From assembly GCA_037439705.1 (NCBI GenBank), contig JBBIVP010000013.1, forward strand, positions 2,314 through 21,444: a stretch of DNA of 19,131 nt. Reading direction: 5' to 3'. How positions within the stretch are numbered: position 1 is the first letter of the stretch; each line of letters starts with the position of its first letter. This DNA is from JBBIVP01 sp037439705 [NCBI: bacterium]. GTDB taxonomy: Bacteria > JBBIVP01. The notes beneath the pieces are model-generated. The model had not been told where the DNA came from. It was given only the letters and a program-made list of their open reading frames with translations, and searched no databases. Both the position numbers and the translations under genes were made by a program. Shown piece after piece: positions 7,918 through 16,171 of this stretch.

Positions 7918-9156
7918 TCATTCGTAAACCTTCTCTTCCTCGGCGTTGGATTCTGCTGCATCTTCTTCTACATTTCTTGAGGGGGGCTTTTCCATTTCAA
8001 GAACTTCTTTGTAGTATTCGTGTTGAATTATAAGGTTCATTACTTCACTCGTTCCTGTCCATATTATTCCAAGTCTTGCATCCCTTAAAGCCCTTTCAAT
8101 TGGATATACATTCGTATATCCGATACCGCCCATTATTTGCATAGTATTGTTTATAACTTCCCATGCTGTTTCAGTAGCAAACTTTTTGGCTTCTGAAACC
8201 AGCCTTCTCGTATAACCTGTGTTTCCAAATTTATCCACTGCTGAAGCTGCAAAATAAACAAGTCCCCTTGCTGCATCAAGTTTTGTAATGCTCTCCGCCA
8301 CTTTGAAACTTACTCCTTGAAATTCGCGAATTTTTTTCCCGAAAGCCTTTCTTTTATCGCTGTACCTGGTTGCTATCTCAAGGGCACTTCTTGCTCCTCC
8401 GATTGCTCCAGCTGCTGAGGTCATCCTTTCAGGTATCATCATCTGATAAAATATCTCTGCTCCTCTGGTTTCTCCGTAAAGGATATTTTCCTGCGGGACC
8501 TTTGTATTTCTGAAAATTATTCTTCCTGCACCACCTCCTCTTGTTCCGAGAAGTCCATAAAGATATTTTACTTCTACTCCCATTTCCCTTTCCACTATAA
8601 AAGCACTCAAAGATTTATGAGGCAGGGAAGGGTCTCCAGTTCTGGCGTAAACAAGAAATATATCTGCTCCTTCTGCTCCTACCACAAATCTCTTCTGTCC
8701 GTTTAGAATGTAATAATTTCCCTCTTTCTTTGCTACAGTTGTTGTTCCAAAAAAGTCAGAACCACCTCTCGGTTCGGTAAGGGCTTCTGCGCAGAAAATT
8801 TCTCCTTTAAGGAGGGGTTTTAGATATCTTTCCTTCTGTTCTTCTGTTCCAAAAACATTTATTGCTTCTCCCACAATACTTACAAGGGAATAGAGGCACG
8901 CAAGGGATGAGCCGAGAACTCCAACTTCTTCAAGAGCGATTATTTCATCCACCCATTTTAACTCCCTTCCACCGTATTTTTTAGGAAATCTCAGTCCAAG
9001 GAGATTTCTCTGGGCTACTGAAACTACATATTCTCTTGGATACCGAACTTTATCAGCATCCATATCTATCAATAGTTGTTTTGGGACTGACTTTACGAAA
9101 TCCCTTACTTCATTTCGCAGTCTTTTTTGTTCTTCATTCAAAACTGGTTCAAGCAT
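7918..9156 (-). CDS. Acyl-CoA dehydrogenase (flavin-dependent)
   Basis: 412 residues, full-length for the family. Seen: the N-terminal helical domain, [18 protein letters not shown] (FAD/substrate region, about 123-140), the middle beta-domain ([18 protein letters not shown]), the C-terminal helical domain with [19 protein letters not shown] and [24 protein letters not shown]. The reaction is alpha,beta-dehydrogenation of an acyl-CoA with electrons passed to ETF or an equivalent; chain length cannot be told. The position that is catalytic Glu in MCAD-type enzymes reads Thr367 (IWTGTSEV). Glu243 ([10 protein letters not shown]) sits where isovaleryl- and long-chain acyl-CoA dehydrogenases carry their base, so it is probably active. 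An acidic tail (about 394-412) extends past the usual end. It lies 21 bp downstream of rubrerythrin on the same strand, without a clear SD, so it is probably co-transcribed. Confidence 0.95.
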   Translation of the reverse strand: MLEPVLNEEQKRLRNEVRDFVKSVPKQLLIDMDADKVRYPREYVVSVAQRNLLGLRFPKKYGGRELKWVDEIIALEEVGVLGSSLACLYSLVSIVGEAINVFGTEEQKERYLKPLLKGEIFCAEALTEPRGGSDFFGTTTVAKKEGNYYILNGQKRFVVGAEGADIFLVYARTGDPSLPHKSLSAFIVEREMGVEVKYLYGLLGTRGGGAGRIIFRNTKVPQENILYGETRGAEIFYQMMIPERMTSAAGAIGGARSALEIATRYSDKRKAFGKKIREFQGVSFKVAESITKLDAARGLVYFAASAVDKFGNTGYTRRLVSEAKKFATETAWEVINNTMQIMGGIGYTNVYPIERALRDARLGIIWTGTSEVMNLIIQHEYYKEVLEMEKPPSRNVEEDAAESNAEEEKVYE

Positions 9157-9177
9157 ATATTCATTTTAGCAATTATT

Positions 9178-9753
9178 TTAATAATTTTCTACCAGAACTT
9201 CAAAATAATCCCTTGGATGGTTACAGGAAGGACAGGTTTCAGGGACTTCTTTTCCTTCGTGGACATATCCACAGTTTCTGCACCTCCATTTTACCTCTTT
9301 ATCCTTCTTAAAAACCCTATCCTTCTCCACATTTTCAAGAAGGGCGAGATATCTTTTCTCGTGATATTTTTCAGCTACTGCAATTGCTCTGAATACTTTC
9401 GCAATTTCCGAAAATCCCTCCTCTTCAGCGATTTTTGCAAACTCAGGATACATCTTTGTATGTTCATAGTTTTCTCCTTCAGCAGATGCTTTTAAATTTT
9501 GGGCTGTGTTCCCAATAACTCCGGCAGGAAAAGATGCCTGAATTTCTACTACTCCACCTTCAAGAAATTTGAACAATCTTTTCGCGTGTTCCTTTTCGTT
9601 ATCAGCAGTTTCAAGAAAAATTGCAGATATCTGTTCAAATCCTTCTTTCTTTGCCTGTGAGGCAAAATAAGTGTACCTGTTTCTTGCCTGCGATTCACCA
9701 GCAAAGGCTGTCAAAAGATTTTTCTCCGTCCTTGTTCCTTTCAAACTCTTCAT
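9178..9753 (-). CDS. rbr: Rubrerythrin
   Basis: 191 residues, standard length. The N-terminal ferritin-like di-iron domain (about 1-145) carries Glu ligands in [19 protein letters not shown] (Glu20), [13 protein letters not shown] (ExxH), [14 protein letters not shown] (two Glu) and [11 protein letters not shown] (ExxH). The C-terminal rubredoxin-type domain has CRNCGY and [12 protein letters not shown], two CxxC knuckles for one iron. Rubrerythrin reduces hydrogen peroxide in the cytoplasm of anaerobes and microaerophiles. The start is fixed by a very strong SD (AAGGAGG, complement of 9761-9767) 7 nt from the ATG. A near-consensus promoter lies upstream and an acyl-CoA dehydrogenase follows in the same direction. 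I see no convincing PerR box. Confidence 0.97.
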   Translation of the reverse strand: MKSLKGTRTEKNLLTAFAGESQARNRYTYFASQAKKEGFEQISAIFLETADNEKEHAKRLFKFLEGGVVEIQASFPAGVIGNTAQNLKASAEGENYEHTKMYPEFAKIAEEEGFSEIAKVFRAIAVAEKYHEKRYLALLENVEKDRVFKKDKEVKWRCRNCGYVHEGKEVPETCPSCNHPRDYFEVLVENY

Positions 9754-9782
9754 AGTTCAACCTCCTTTTTTAATTTCAATCT

Positions 9783-9811
9783 ATTTTAATAATTTTTTTA
9801 AATTTTGTCAA
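9783..9811 (-). promoter_or_regulatory. Sigma70-type promoter for rubrerythrin / acyl-CoA dehydrogenase
   Basis: On the minus strand a perfect TTGACA (9811-9806), a 17-bp spacer and TAAAAT (9788-9783). The start would be near 9776, just before the strong SD at 9767-9761. This is the best promoter in the window and suggests constitutively high expression. Confidence 0.8.
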
Positions 9812-10011
9812 GTTATTGTGTGAGTTATTAGAGATAATTCTGGGGTTCTGAATGAGAAAAATACCTATCAATTTTAAATAAAAATTTGTGGGAGGGAAGA
9901 TAAATTTTTTCCATTTTCAAATTCCTCGTGTATCCTCTGTACACTGAAAATACCCCACTTAACCCCATTTAAAATTGTTAAAATCTTGACTGTGTAGTGT
10001 ACTTTATTTGC
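9812..10011. other. Divergent intergenic spacer between rubrerythrin and smc
   Basis: About 200 bp between the two divergent promoters. It has no ORF of note, no tRNA-like fold and no long repeat that I can see. It contains short C/G runs (GGGGTT, GGGAGGG, ACCCC twice near 9953-9966) and an imperfect AT palindrome around 9825-9840. TTGACT at 9985-9990 could be a second -35 for smc, but no -10 lies at good spacing. No regulator site can be supported. Confidence 0.4.
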
Positions 10012-10040
10012 TTGAAAAATAAAATTTTTTAAAATATATT
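10012..10040 (+). promoter_or_regulatory. Possible promoter for smc
   Basis: TTGAAA (10012-10017), a 17-bp spacer and TATATT (10035-10040). Initiation near 10047 would place the SD (AAGG, 10047-10050) at the very 5' end of the message before ATG 10060. That makes the element uncertain; initiation from further upstream is possible. Confidence 0.35.
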
Positions 10041-10059
10041 GTCATTAAGGTATATTTTA

Positions 10060-13000
10060 ATGAAAGGGATAAGGCTAAAAGCCATAGAAATTTCAGGTTT
10101 TAAGTCTTTTCCAGAGAAGACAATTATTGAAATTCCTGATGAGATTACATCTATAATAGGTCCGAATGGATGTGGAAAGAGCAACATTTTTGATGCTATA
10201 AAATGGTGTATAGGTGAACATTCCCTAAAATCCCTCAGAATAAAATCTTCTGATGAGGTTTTATTCGCCGGAAACGAAAAAAGAAAGCCTGCAAATATGT
10301 GCGAGGTTGCTATTATACTGGAAGGAGAGATTGTCAAAAAACTGGAGAGGGTTCCTGAAATAAGAGTAGAAAGGAGGTTATACAGAGGAGGAGAAAGCGA
10401 ATATTTTGTGAACGAAAGAAATGTAAAATTAAAAGATATTTATGATTTTCTTCTTGAAATAGGGTTTTCTTCTGACAGCATTGCTATTGTTGAACAGGGG
10501 GAGATAACAAACATTGCAACTGCAAAGCCTGAGGACCTTAGATTATACTTAGATGAAGCCAGCGGGATAACGAAATATAAATTGAGATATAGGGAAGCTT
10601 TAAAGAAACTGGAATTTACGAAGAGTGAACTTCAGAGGGTTGATGATGTGCTTTCAGAGGTAAAGAGGCAGATGAATCTTGTTCAGAAATATGCAAAAAA
10701 AGCGGAAAAGGCAAAGCTCTTAAAAGAAAGGATAAAAGAACTTGAGTTGATGGTTTACGGTAACGAATTCAGGGAAAAGGATAAAAAACTTACCTCATTA
10801 AATTCCATTCTTTCAGAAATAAACGAAAAAATAATGTTGAACAAAACAGAAATTTCTGAACTGGAAAGAAATCTTGAGGAGATTTCATCTTCTATGAGGG
10901 ACGAAGAGTCATTTATTGCTCAAAAAGAGGAAGAACTTAAAACAATGCTGGAGAAAGAATCAAAACTTCAAAAGGAGATATCATTTCTTTATTCCTCAAT
11001 GATTGTAAAAGAACAGAAGTTTCAATCCCTGTGCAGGTCAATCGGAGAGATTGTTGAAAGAATGGAGATGTTGAGGAAGAAAAAACAGGAACTTGAAAAA
11101 TTAAAACTGGAAACCGAACTGCTCGTGAAAAAGGCAGATGAAGAAAGAAACAGAGTTAGAGAGAGGATAGATTCTTTGAGGACTAAAATTGAAATGTTAT
11201 CAAAAGATGCATTGGCGATGAGAGAACTTGTTTTTGAACTTTCAAGTTCTGCTCTCAAGATAAAAGGAGAAATGATAGACAAAAAGAGGGAGAGGGATTT
11301 GAGGATGAGGGAATTGGAGAAAAGGCTTAAAGAAAAAGAGTCCATCCTGAATTCCCTTTCCATTCTTGGAGAAATTCAGGAATCACTGAAAAAGGGAAAA
11401 GAGGAAGTGGAGTCTGTTGTTTCATCATCACTTGCTAAAAAAGAAGAATTGAAAAATGAAATGATTTCCACAGGACAAAAAATTAAAGAAATTGAAACTG
11501 CTCTTTCAAAACTTAAAGAAGAAAGAGAAGAGGTTCTTACAAAATATGAAGCCATTGAAAAATTGAAAATGGAATACGGATTTTATGAGGATGGTGTGAA
11601 ATTCCTTTTAAAAAATATGGGAGAAAATGGATTCAGGGGAACACTTGCAGATTCAATTGAGGTGGAGACAGGATACGAAAGGGCATTTGAATCTGCTGTC
11701 AGAGGATATGTAAGTGCAATAATTGTCAAAGATATAAAAATTGCTCTGGAAGGGATAAAAGAGTTAAAGGAAAAAGGAGCAGGTGAAGCTGGATTTTTTG
11801 TTTTGAACGGAAGGATAAATAGTTCCAGAAATGAACTGAATCATCCTGAAATCATTGGAAGGGTTTCTGAATTTATAAGGGCAAAAAATGAGGATGGAGA
11901 AAAAATAAGGGAAATTATGGACAATGTTTTTATAGTTAAAGGTGCTACTTCCTTTGAGAAAATTCCAGCCGAGTATGTAGAGAAAGGAGTGTTTGTTACG
12001 ATGGATGGAGATATATTTGAAAAGGGATTTCTTCTACACGGTGGAAAAGGAAGTGGCGGAGTTTTTTCGAAAGAAAGAGAATTAAAGGAACTTTCAGAAA
12101 GAGAAAAACGAATTTCCACGGGCATTTCTTCAATCTCTACTGAACTTTCAGAACTTGAGGAAAAGAGAGTAAATCTTGAGAAGGAGATATTAAACCTTGA
12201 GGAAAAAATAAAAGAGTATGAAAAAAGAGCTTTTGAGATAAATCATAACTTTTCCTATAACGAAAAGGAAATGGGGCGTCTTCGGGCAGGATTGAATGTT
12301 GTGGAAGAAGAGATAAAGAGGTTCAATGATGAAATAAATAGACTGGAAGAAGAAGAGAGAAATCTTGAGAAAAAACTTGAAGAAGCAGAAACTGCAGGCA
12401 GAGAGATAAAAACAAGGGAAGAAAATGTAGAAGGAACCACGGACGAGCTGGAAAAGCAACTCCGGGAAGAAACTTCTTCCCTTGCTGAAAAAGAGGGTTT
12501 CTTTTCAAGGGTGCAAACCGATTTTAAAAATTTATTAAAAGAAATTGAAAATATAGAAACCGAACTTTCAAATCTCCAGAAAAGGGGATTGGAAATATAT
12601 TCAGAAGTTTTGAAGTTATCTTTTGAGAGAATTTATGATGAGGCGAAACTTAGAAGTCTAAGGGAAGAACTTAAGAGAATTCAGACTCATCTTGAAGATA
12701 TACACCAGGAAATTGAAAGCAGAAGAGGTGGTATTTCAAGGCTTCTTGAAAGAAGAGAGGAGATACACAGAAAGATAATTGAAAAAAGGGAGGAGATGGA
12801 AAATATCATAAACGAAAAGACATCTGTTTCCGAAGAAAGGGCACAGATGGAGACTTCAATTTCTTATATAAAGGATGAAATCCAGAAAAAATATGGACTG
12901 GATGTTGAAAAGGTTGATGTTCCGGAGGTGCTGGAGCCGTCGTTAAAACAGGAATTAAAAGAAAAAATTGAAGAACTTGAGAAACTTGGTGATTTATCAA

Positions 13001-13581
13001 TGCATGCACTTGATGAGTATGAGGAACTGTCCGGCAGATATTCGTTTTTATCCACCCAGAAAGAAGACCTGCTCAATGCTATAAAAGATATTGAAAACCT
13101 CATAAAAAAAATAAGAGAAGAAACAAAGGATATTTTCCGCGAGTCCTTTCAACAGGTTGAAAAAAGGTTTAATGAACTGATACCACTTCTTATGGATGGT
13201 GGGAAAGGCGAAATAAAGATAGTAAATCCTGATGACCTTTTTGATTCAGGAATAGAACTCTTCGTTCAGCCATCCGGAAAAAAGTTGAAACACATGGGAC
13301 TTCTTTCTGGAGGTGAAAAAGCCCTTGTGGCACTGGGTTTTATATTTTCCATCCTTTCCATCAAAAATGTTCCCTTCGCATTTTTTGACGAGATAGATGC
13401 TCCCCTTGATGATATCAACATCCATAGGTTTTTATCCGTGTTGAAAAAGATGGCAGAAAGCTCCCAGATAATCATCATAACCCACAATAAATTGACAATG
13501 AGTAATGCAAATGCTCTCTACGGAGTTTCTATGGAAGAACCCGGAGTATCAAAACTTATCTCTGTGAGACTTAAAACTTGA
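10060..13581 (+). CDS. smc: SMC, chromosome segregation / condensin ATPase
   Basis: 1173 residues, normal for bacterial SMC. N-terminal ATPase half: SGFKSFPEKT start signature and Walker A GPNGCGKS (34-41), with Q-loop VEQGEI. Two long Lys/Glu-rich coiled coils (about 170-500 and 670-1010) flank a globular hinge (about 510-665, FRGTLADSIEVETGYERA and VFVTMDGDIFEKGFLLHGG). C-terminal half: signature LLSGGEKALVALGF (1081-1094), Walker B AFFDEIDAPLDD (Asp1110-Glu1111) and a D-loop. SMC dimers load with ScpA/ScpB and organise the chromosome. ATG 10060 is chosen because it has AAGG 9 nt upstream and the protein then begins MKGIRLKAIEISGFKSF, as SMCs do; the in-frame TTG 10039 would add seven odd residues. 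The stop overlaps the next gene (TTGA). scpA and scpB are not in the window. Confidence 0.97.
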   Translation: MKGIRLKAIEISGFKSFPEKTIIEIPDEITSIIGPNGCGKSNIFDAIKWCIGEHSLKSLRIKSSDEVLFAGNEKRKPANMCEVAIILEGEIVKKLERVPEIRVERRLYRGGESEYFVNERNVKLKDIYDFLLEIGFSSDSIAIVEQGEITNIATAKPEDLRLYLDEASGITKYKLRYREALKKLEFTKSELQRVDDVLSEVKRQMNLVQKYAKKAEKAKLLKERIKELELMVYGNEFREKDKKLTSLNSILSEINEKIMLNKTEISELERNLEEISSSMRDEESFIAQKEEELKTMLEKESKLQKEISFLYSSMIVKEQKFQSLCRSIGEIVERMEMLRKKKQELEKLKLETELLVKKADEERNRVRERIDSLRTKIEMLSKDALAMRELVFELSSSALKIKGEMIDKKRERDLRMRELEKRLKEKESILNSLSILGEIQESLKKGKEEVESVVSSSLAKKEELKNEMISTGQKIKEIETALSKLKEEREEVLTKYEAIEKLKMEYGFYEDGVKFLLKNMGENGFRGTLADSIEVETGYERAFESAVRGYVSAIIVKDIKIALEGIKELKEKGAGEAGFFVLNGRINSSRNELNHPEIIGRVSEFIRAKNEDGEKIREIMDNVFIVKGATSFEKIPAEYVEKGVFVTMDGDIFEKGFLLHGGKGSGGVFSKERELKELSEREKRISTGISSISTELSELEEKRVNLEKEILNLEEKIKEYEKRAFEINHNFSYNEKEMGRLRAGLNVVEEEIKRFNDEINRLEEEERNLEKKLEEAETAGREIKTREENVEGTTDELEKQLREETSSLAEKEGFFSRVQTDFKNLLKEIENIETELSNLQKRGLEIYSEVLKLSFERIYDEAKLRSLREELKRIQTHLEDIHQEIESRRGGISRLLERREEIHRKIIEKREEMENIINEKTSVSEERAQMETSISYIKDEIQKKYGLDVEKVDVPEVLEPSLKQELKEKIEELEKLGDLSMHALDEYEELSGRYSFLSTQKEDLLNAIKDIENLIKKIREETKDIFRESFQQVEKRFNELIPLLMDGGKGEIKIVNPDDLFDSGIELFVQPSGKKLKHMGLLSGGEKALVALGFIFSILSIKNVPFAFFDEIDAPLDDINIHRFLSVLKKMAESSQIIIITHNKLTMSNANALYGVSMEEPGVSKLISVRLKT

Positions 13582-15059
13582 AATTCCGAATAAGAAAATT
13601 AGGAATTGATACATATAATGAGGCTGTCGTATATATAAGGAGAGAAAATTTACTCCTTCCATCTCTCGGACGCCACATATTTGAAAAAGTAAGAATATGG
13701 AGAGGTAATAAGGAAATTTTTGCCACCCTTCATACACTGGATGGAATTATAGGAATAAATGAGGTGGGATTGAGCAGATATGCTTTTGAGAAACTTGGAT
13801 TAAAAGAGGGAAAATATGTTTATTTTGAGCCTGCACCACCACTTGAAAGCATTGATTTTATTAAGAAAAGGATTTACGGAGAAAAATGCACTGAAGAAGA
13901 ACTTGAAAAAATCGCAAGAGATATATCAGCAGGAAGGTATTCTTCAGCAGAGATTTCTACATTTGTCATATCCGTTCATCTAAATCCATTTTCCGACGAC
14001 GAACTCTTCTGGTTCATAAGATCTGTCGTGAATAACGGAAAAAGGTTGAAACACGAAGTTTCACCGGTTCTCGACAAACACTGCATCGGTGGTGTCCCTG
14101 GGAACAGGACTTCAATGATAGTCGTTTCCATTATTGCTTCTTTGGGATTGAGGATTCCCAAAACTTCGTCCAGAGCCATTACATCTCCAGCAGGGACAGC
14201 AGATACAATGGAAGTTCTTGCAGAGGTGAAAAAGTCATCGGACGAGATAATGAAAATTCTGAAAAAGGAAAACGGGTGCATAGTGTGGGGAGGATATGTT
14301 CAACTTGCTCCAGCGGACGACATAATAATCTCGGTTGAAAGACCATTATCACTTGATGTTCAAAGTTTGATGGTATCTTCCATACTTGCCAAAAAAATTG
14401 CTGCCGGTTCGGAATACATAATTATTGACATTCCGATTGGAAAATGGACAAAGGTAAAGGATGTGAAAGACGGAACGGTTTTGAAGAAGAGACTGAAAAA
14501 GATGGCAGAAAAATTTGGGATTCATTGTGAAGTTGTATTTACCGATGGAAATTCGCCTGTAGGAAAAGGTGTTGGTCCTGTTTATGAAGCCATGGATGTT
14601 CTTTCCGTATTGAAAAACGAAAACCCTCCAATTGACCTGAAAGAAAAATCTATCAAACTTGCCGGGATTCTTCTTGAGATGTGCGGATATGCTGAGAAGG
14701 GAACCGGAAGCGAGATTGCGAGAAAAGAACTTGAAAGCGGAAGGGCTTATGAAAAGTTTGAAAGGATAAGGACTGCTCAGGGCAGGAGAAATGTTCCTCT
14801 GAAAAGGGGAATTGGTGTTGAGGTAAAAGCAAGGGAGAGTGGAATAATAGAGGAAATTAACAATTCTGCTATTGCAAAAGTGGCAAAATTTGCAGGTGCG
14901 CCAATGGATATATACGGGGGAGCCGAGATTTTTTGTAAACCCGGAGATAAGGTAAAAAAAGGAGATGTCCTCGCAGTTTTCTATTCTTCAAATAAAGATT
15001 CCCTTGATTTTGTAAAAAAGGCATTGAGAAAGACAGAGATATTTTCTGTTGAAAATTGA
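13578..15059 (+). CDS. AMP phosphorylase / archaeal-type thymidine phosphorylase-family protein
   Basis: 493 residues, against about 500 for AMP phosphorylases and about 440 for ordinary DeoA. An extra N-terminal domain (about 1-85) precedes the nucleoside phosphorylase fold. Phosphate/substrate motifs are of the AMP phosphorylase type: LDKHCIGGVPGNRTS (from Asp166) and TSSRAITSPAGTADTMEVL (about 196-214), rather than the KHSTGGVGD of thymidine phosphorylase. The C-terminal domain has RGIGVEVKARESG and the GDKVKKGDVLAVFYS repeat typical of pyrimidine phosphorylases. The enzyme would split AMP (or other NMPs) with phosphate to ribose 1,5-bisphosphate and base. In archaea this feeds R15P isomerase and type III RuBisCO; neither is here. 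Some bacteria carry the family as putative thymidine phosphorylases. TTG start 13578 overlaps the smc stop. Substrate is inferred. Confidence 0.88.
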   Translation: MKFRIRKLGIDTYNEAVVYIRRENLLLPSLGRHIFEKVRIWRGNKEIFATLHTLDGIIGINEVGLSRYAFEKLGLKEGKYVYFEPAPPLESIDFIKKRIYGEKCTEEELEKIARDISAGRYSSAEISTFVISVHLNPFSDDELFWFIRSVVNNGKRLKHEVSPVLDKHCIGGVPGNRTSMIVVSIIASLGLRIPKTSSRAITSPAGTADTMEVLAEVKKSSDEIMKILKKENGCIVWGGYVQLAPADDIIISVERPLSLDVQSLMVSSILAKKIAAGSEYIIIDIPIGKWTKVKDVKDGTVLKKRLKKMAEKFGIHCEVVFTDGNSPVGKGVGPVYEAMDVLSVLKNENPPIDLKEKSIKLAGILLEMCGYAEKGTGSEIARKELESGRAYEKFERIRTAQGRRNVPLKRGIGVEVKARESGIIEEINNSAIAKVAKFAGAPMDIYGGAEIFCKPGDKVKKGDVLAVFYSSNKDSLDFVKKALRKTEIFSVEN

Positions 15060-15076
15060 TTTGGGGTAGTTAAAAT
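15049..15076 (+). promoter_or_regulatory. Possible promoter entering the restriction-modification region
   Basis: TTGAAA (15049-15054, inside the end of the AMP phosphorylase-like gene), a 16-bp spacer and TAAAAT (15071-15076). Initiation near 15083 would leave a leader of about 40 nt before ATG 15124, which has a GGGGGTGA Shine-Dalgarno at 15112-15119. Confidence 0.45.
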
Positions 15077-15123
15077 TATTTTATGATTTTTGAGAAATTA
15101 AACCTTTGAATGGGGGTGAAACG

Positions 15124-15222
15124 ATGAAAGAAAAGGTCTTATCAAGATTGGATACCCAATGGATATTGGAAAAACATATATGTAGCAGTTATGTAGGCAT
15201 CTCAACTGGAAGAAATAAATAA
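15124..15222 (+). CDS. 32-codon ORF of unknown nature, possibly a gene relic
   Basis: ATG 15124 has a strong SD (GGGGGTGA, spacing about 4) and runs MKEKVLSRLDTQWILEKHIC... to TAA at 15220-15222, overlapping the next ATG as TAATG. The strong initiation signals but very short frame suggest either a real micropeptide or the intact 5' end of a gene whose body is gone. I do not recognise it. Reading the same stretch in the next frame after about codon 24 gives a different short peptide that also stops, so there is no obvious single-base repair. Confidence 0.3.
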   Translation: MKEKVLSRLDTQWILEKHICSSYVGISTGRNK

Positions 15223-15320
15223 TGCCTATTCGTCTTGCAGAAATATTTGAAGATGAAAAGTTGGTAGAAAGGATAAAAAGGCGATTGCCTAAAACCAGGA
15301 ACAAATCCAAGAGGTGTTGA
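15222..15320 (+). pseudogene. Truncated ORF resembling the N-terminus of a type II restriction endonuclease
   Basis: ATG 15222 (in TAATG) encodes 32 residues. The first about 24, MPIRLAEIFEDEKLVERIKR then RLPK, look like a genuine protein start and recall, from memory, ThaI-family restriction endonucleases that open with a similar FEDxxLVEKIxxxLP stretch. The remaining residues (TRNKSKRC) look unrelated, and the frame ends at TGA 15318-15320, just before the next gene. This fits a 5' remnant joined to other DNA by deletion near 15294. The family match is weak because only the N-terminus is available. Confidence 0.35.
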
Positions 15321-15337
15321 AATCACCAAGGTCTGCT

Positions 15338-16171
15338 ATGACAACGTTTGAAATAGGTTCTACTACTGCTAAAGGTGGTTTTGCAAACGAGAAAGCGATA
15401 TGTAATAAATTCAATAATTGGAAAAGAGATAATGAAGCCCAAATCTGGCTTCAGATTATGGGTTATAACCTAAAAGAGATAGATTCTGTAGAAGCAATTC
15501 AGATACCTACGAGAATGAAAAAAGAGGATGTTATAAAATTAGGCCTCAAAGAAACCTTTGAAGAACTTATGAAATTTAAAAAAGCAGACGCCCAGATAAG
15601 AATTTTGATTACAATTGGAAAGATACTAAAAGTTGAAAATTCATCTTTAAAAAAGGCAAACTCTGATGCTGATTATAACCAAGTTGATAAAAGATGGGTA
15701 GATTCATACAAAGAGATGTGGGGGTGTGATGACCAAATAGCTTTTGGTCTGAAATTATTTGCTGGCGAAATCAATCCTTATTCTTATCCTGAAATTGTGG
15801 GGAATAAAATTTTAAGGGATAAAAGAAGAATTTTTCTTGATGAACTCCCAGAAGAACTCAAAGACAAAATTATAAGGTTCTTCATGGATAATAAAATTCT
15901 TGTGGTTTCTGATATATTAAAAGGTAGAGGAGCTTTATCTGCAAACTGGATGCTGGTTACAAGATATAATAAAAACGATAATACAACTACATGGATATTG
16001 AAAGACATTAATACAGCAATGAATTTTTTTGGTTCAGGTTAAGTTAAGATATCGCCAAGGGGTAGTTTATATATTGGCAGAATTACCGTGCAAAGAAAAG
16101 GCGGCACACCAGATCCAACAAAATTACAATTCAAAATAAAACCGTGTGAATTGTTTATGGTAGGGAAATGA
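15338..16171 (+). pseudogene. HinP1I-like type II restriction endonuclease, interrupted by an in-frame TAA
   Basis: Start ATG 15338 has AAGG at 6-nt spacing; TTG 15314 is a weaker alternative. Residues resemble R.HinP1I (GCGC) as I recall it: FEIGSTTAKGGFANEK, NEAQIWLQIMGYNLKEI, NQVDKRW, YKEMW, RDKRRIFLDEL, LVVSDILKGRGALSANWMLV. HinP1I has an SD-x18-Q-x-K active site; here the equivalents are Asp84 and Lys105, but the Gln position reads Ser103 and the Ser reads Ala83. The frame stops at TAA 16040-16042 after 234 residues. Directly after it the same frame continues with VKISPRGSLYIGRITVQRKGG ending, as in HinP1I, about 42 residues later (TGA 16169-16171). The conserved C-terminus is therefore cut by a nonsense codon (GAA to TAA would be one change). 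The restored end overlaps the methyltransferase start by ATGA. Confidence 0.8.

Noticed and set aside
9036-9495. Plus-strand ORFs of 91 and 122 codons over the rubrerythrin/dehydrogenase genes
   Set aside because: Both lie antisense to strongly recognised genes and have Phe/Ser/Leu-rich shadow composition.
9825-9840. PerR/Fur-like operator near the rubrerythrin promoter
   Set aside because: The AT palindrome is imperfect, lies outside the -35 to +1 region and does not match the PerR box well.
11022-13103. Several minus-strand Ser/Phe-rich ORFs opposite smc
   Set aside because: They mirror the Lys/Glu-rich coiled coil of SMC on the other strand; such shadows are expected in AT-rich coiled-coil genes.
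16040-16042. Stop-codon recoding (selenocysteine or pyrrolysine) in the HinP1I-like gene
   Set aside because: The codon is TAA, not TGA or TAG, and no SECIS-like structure is apparent; a simple nonsense mutation is more likely.
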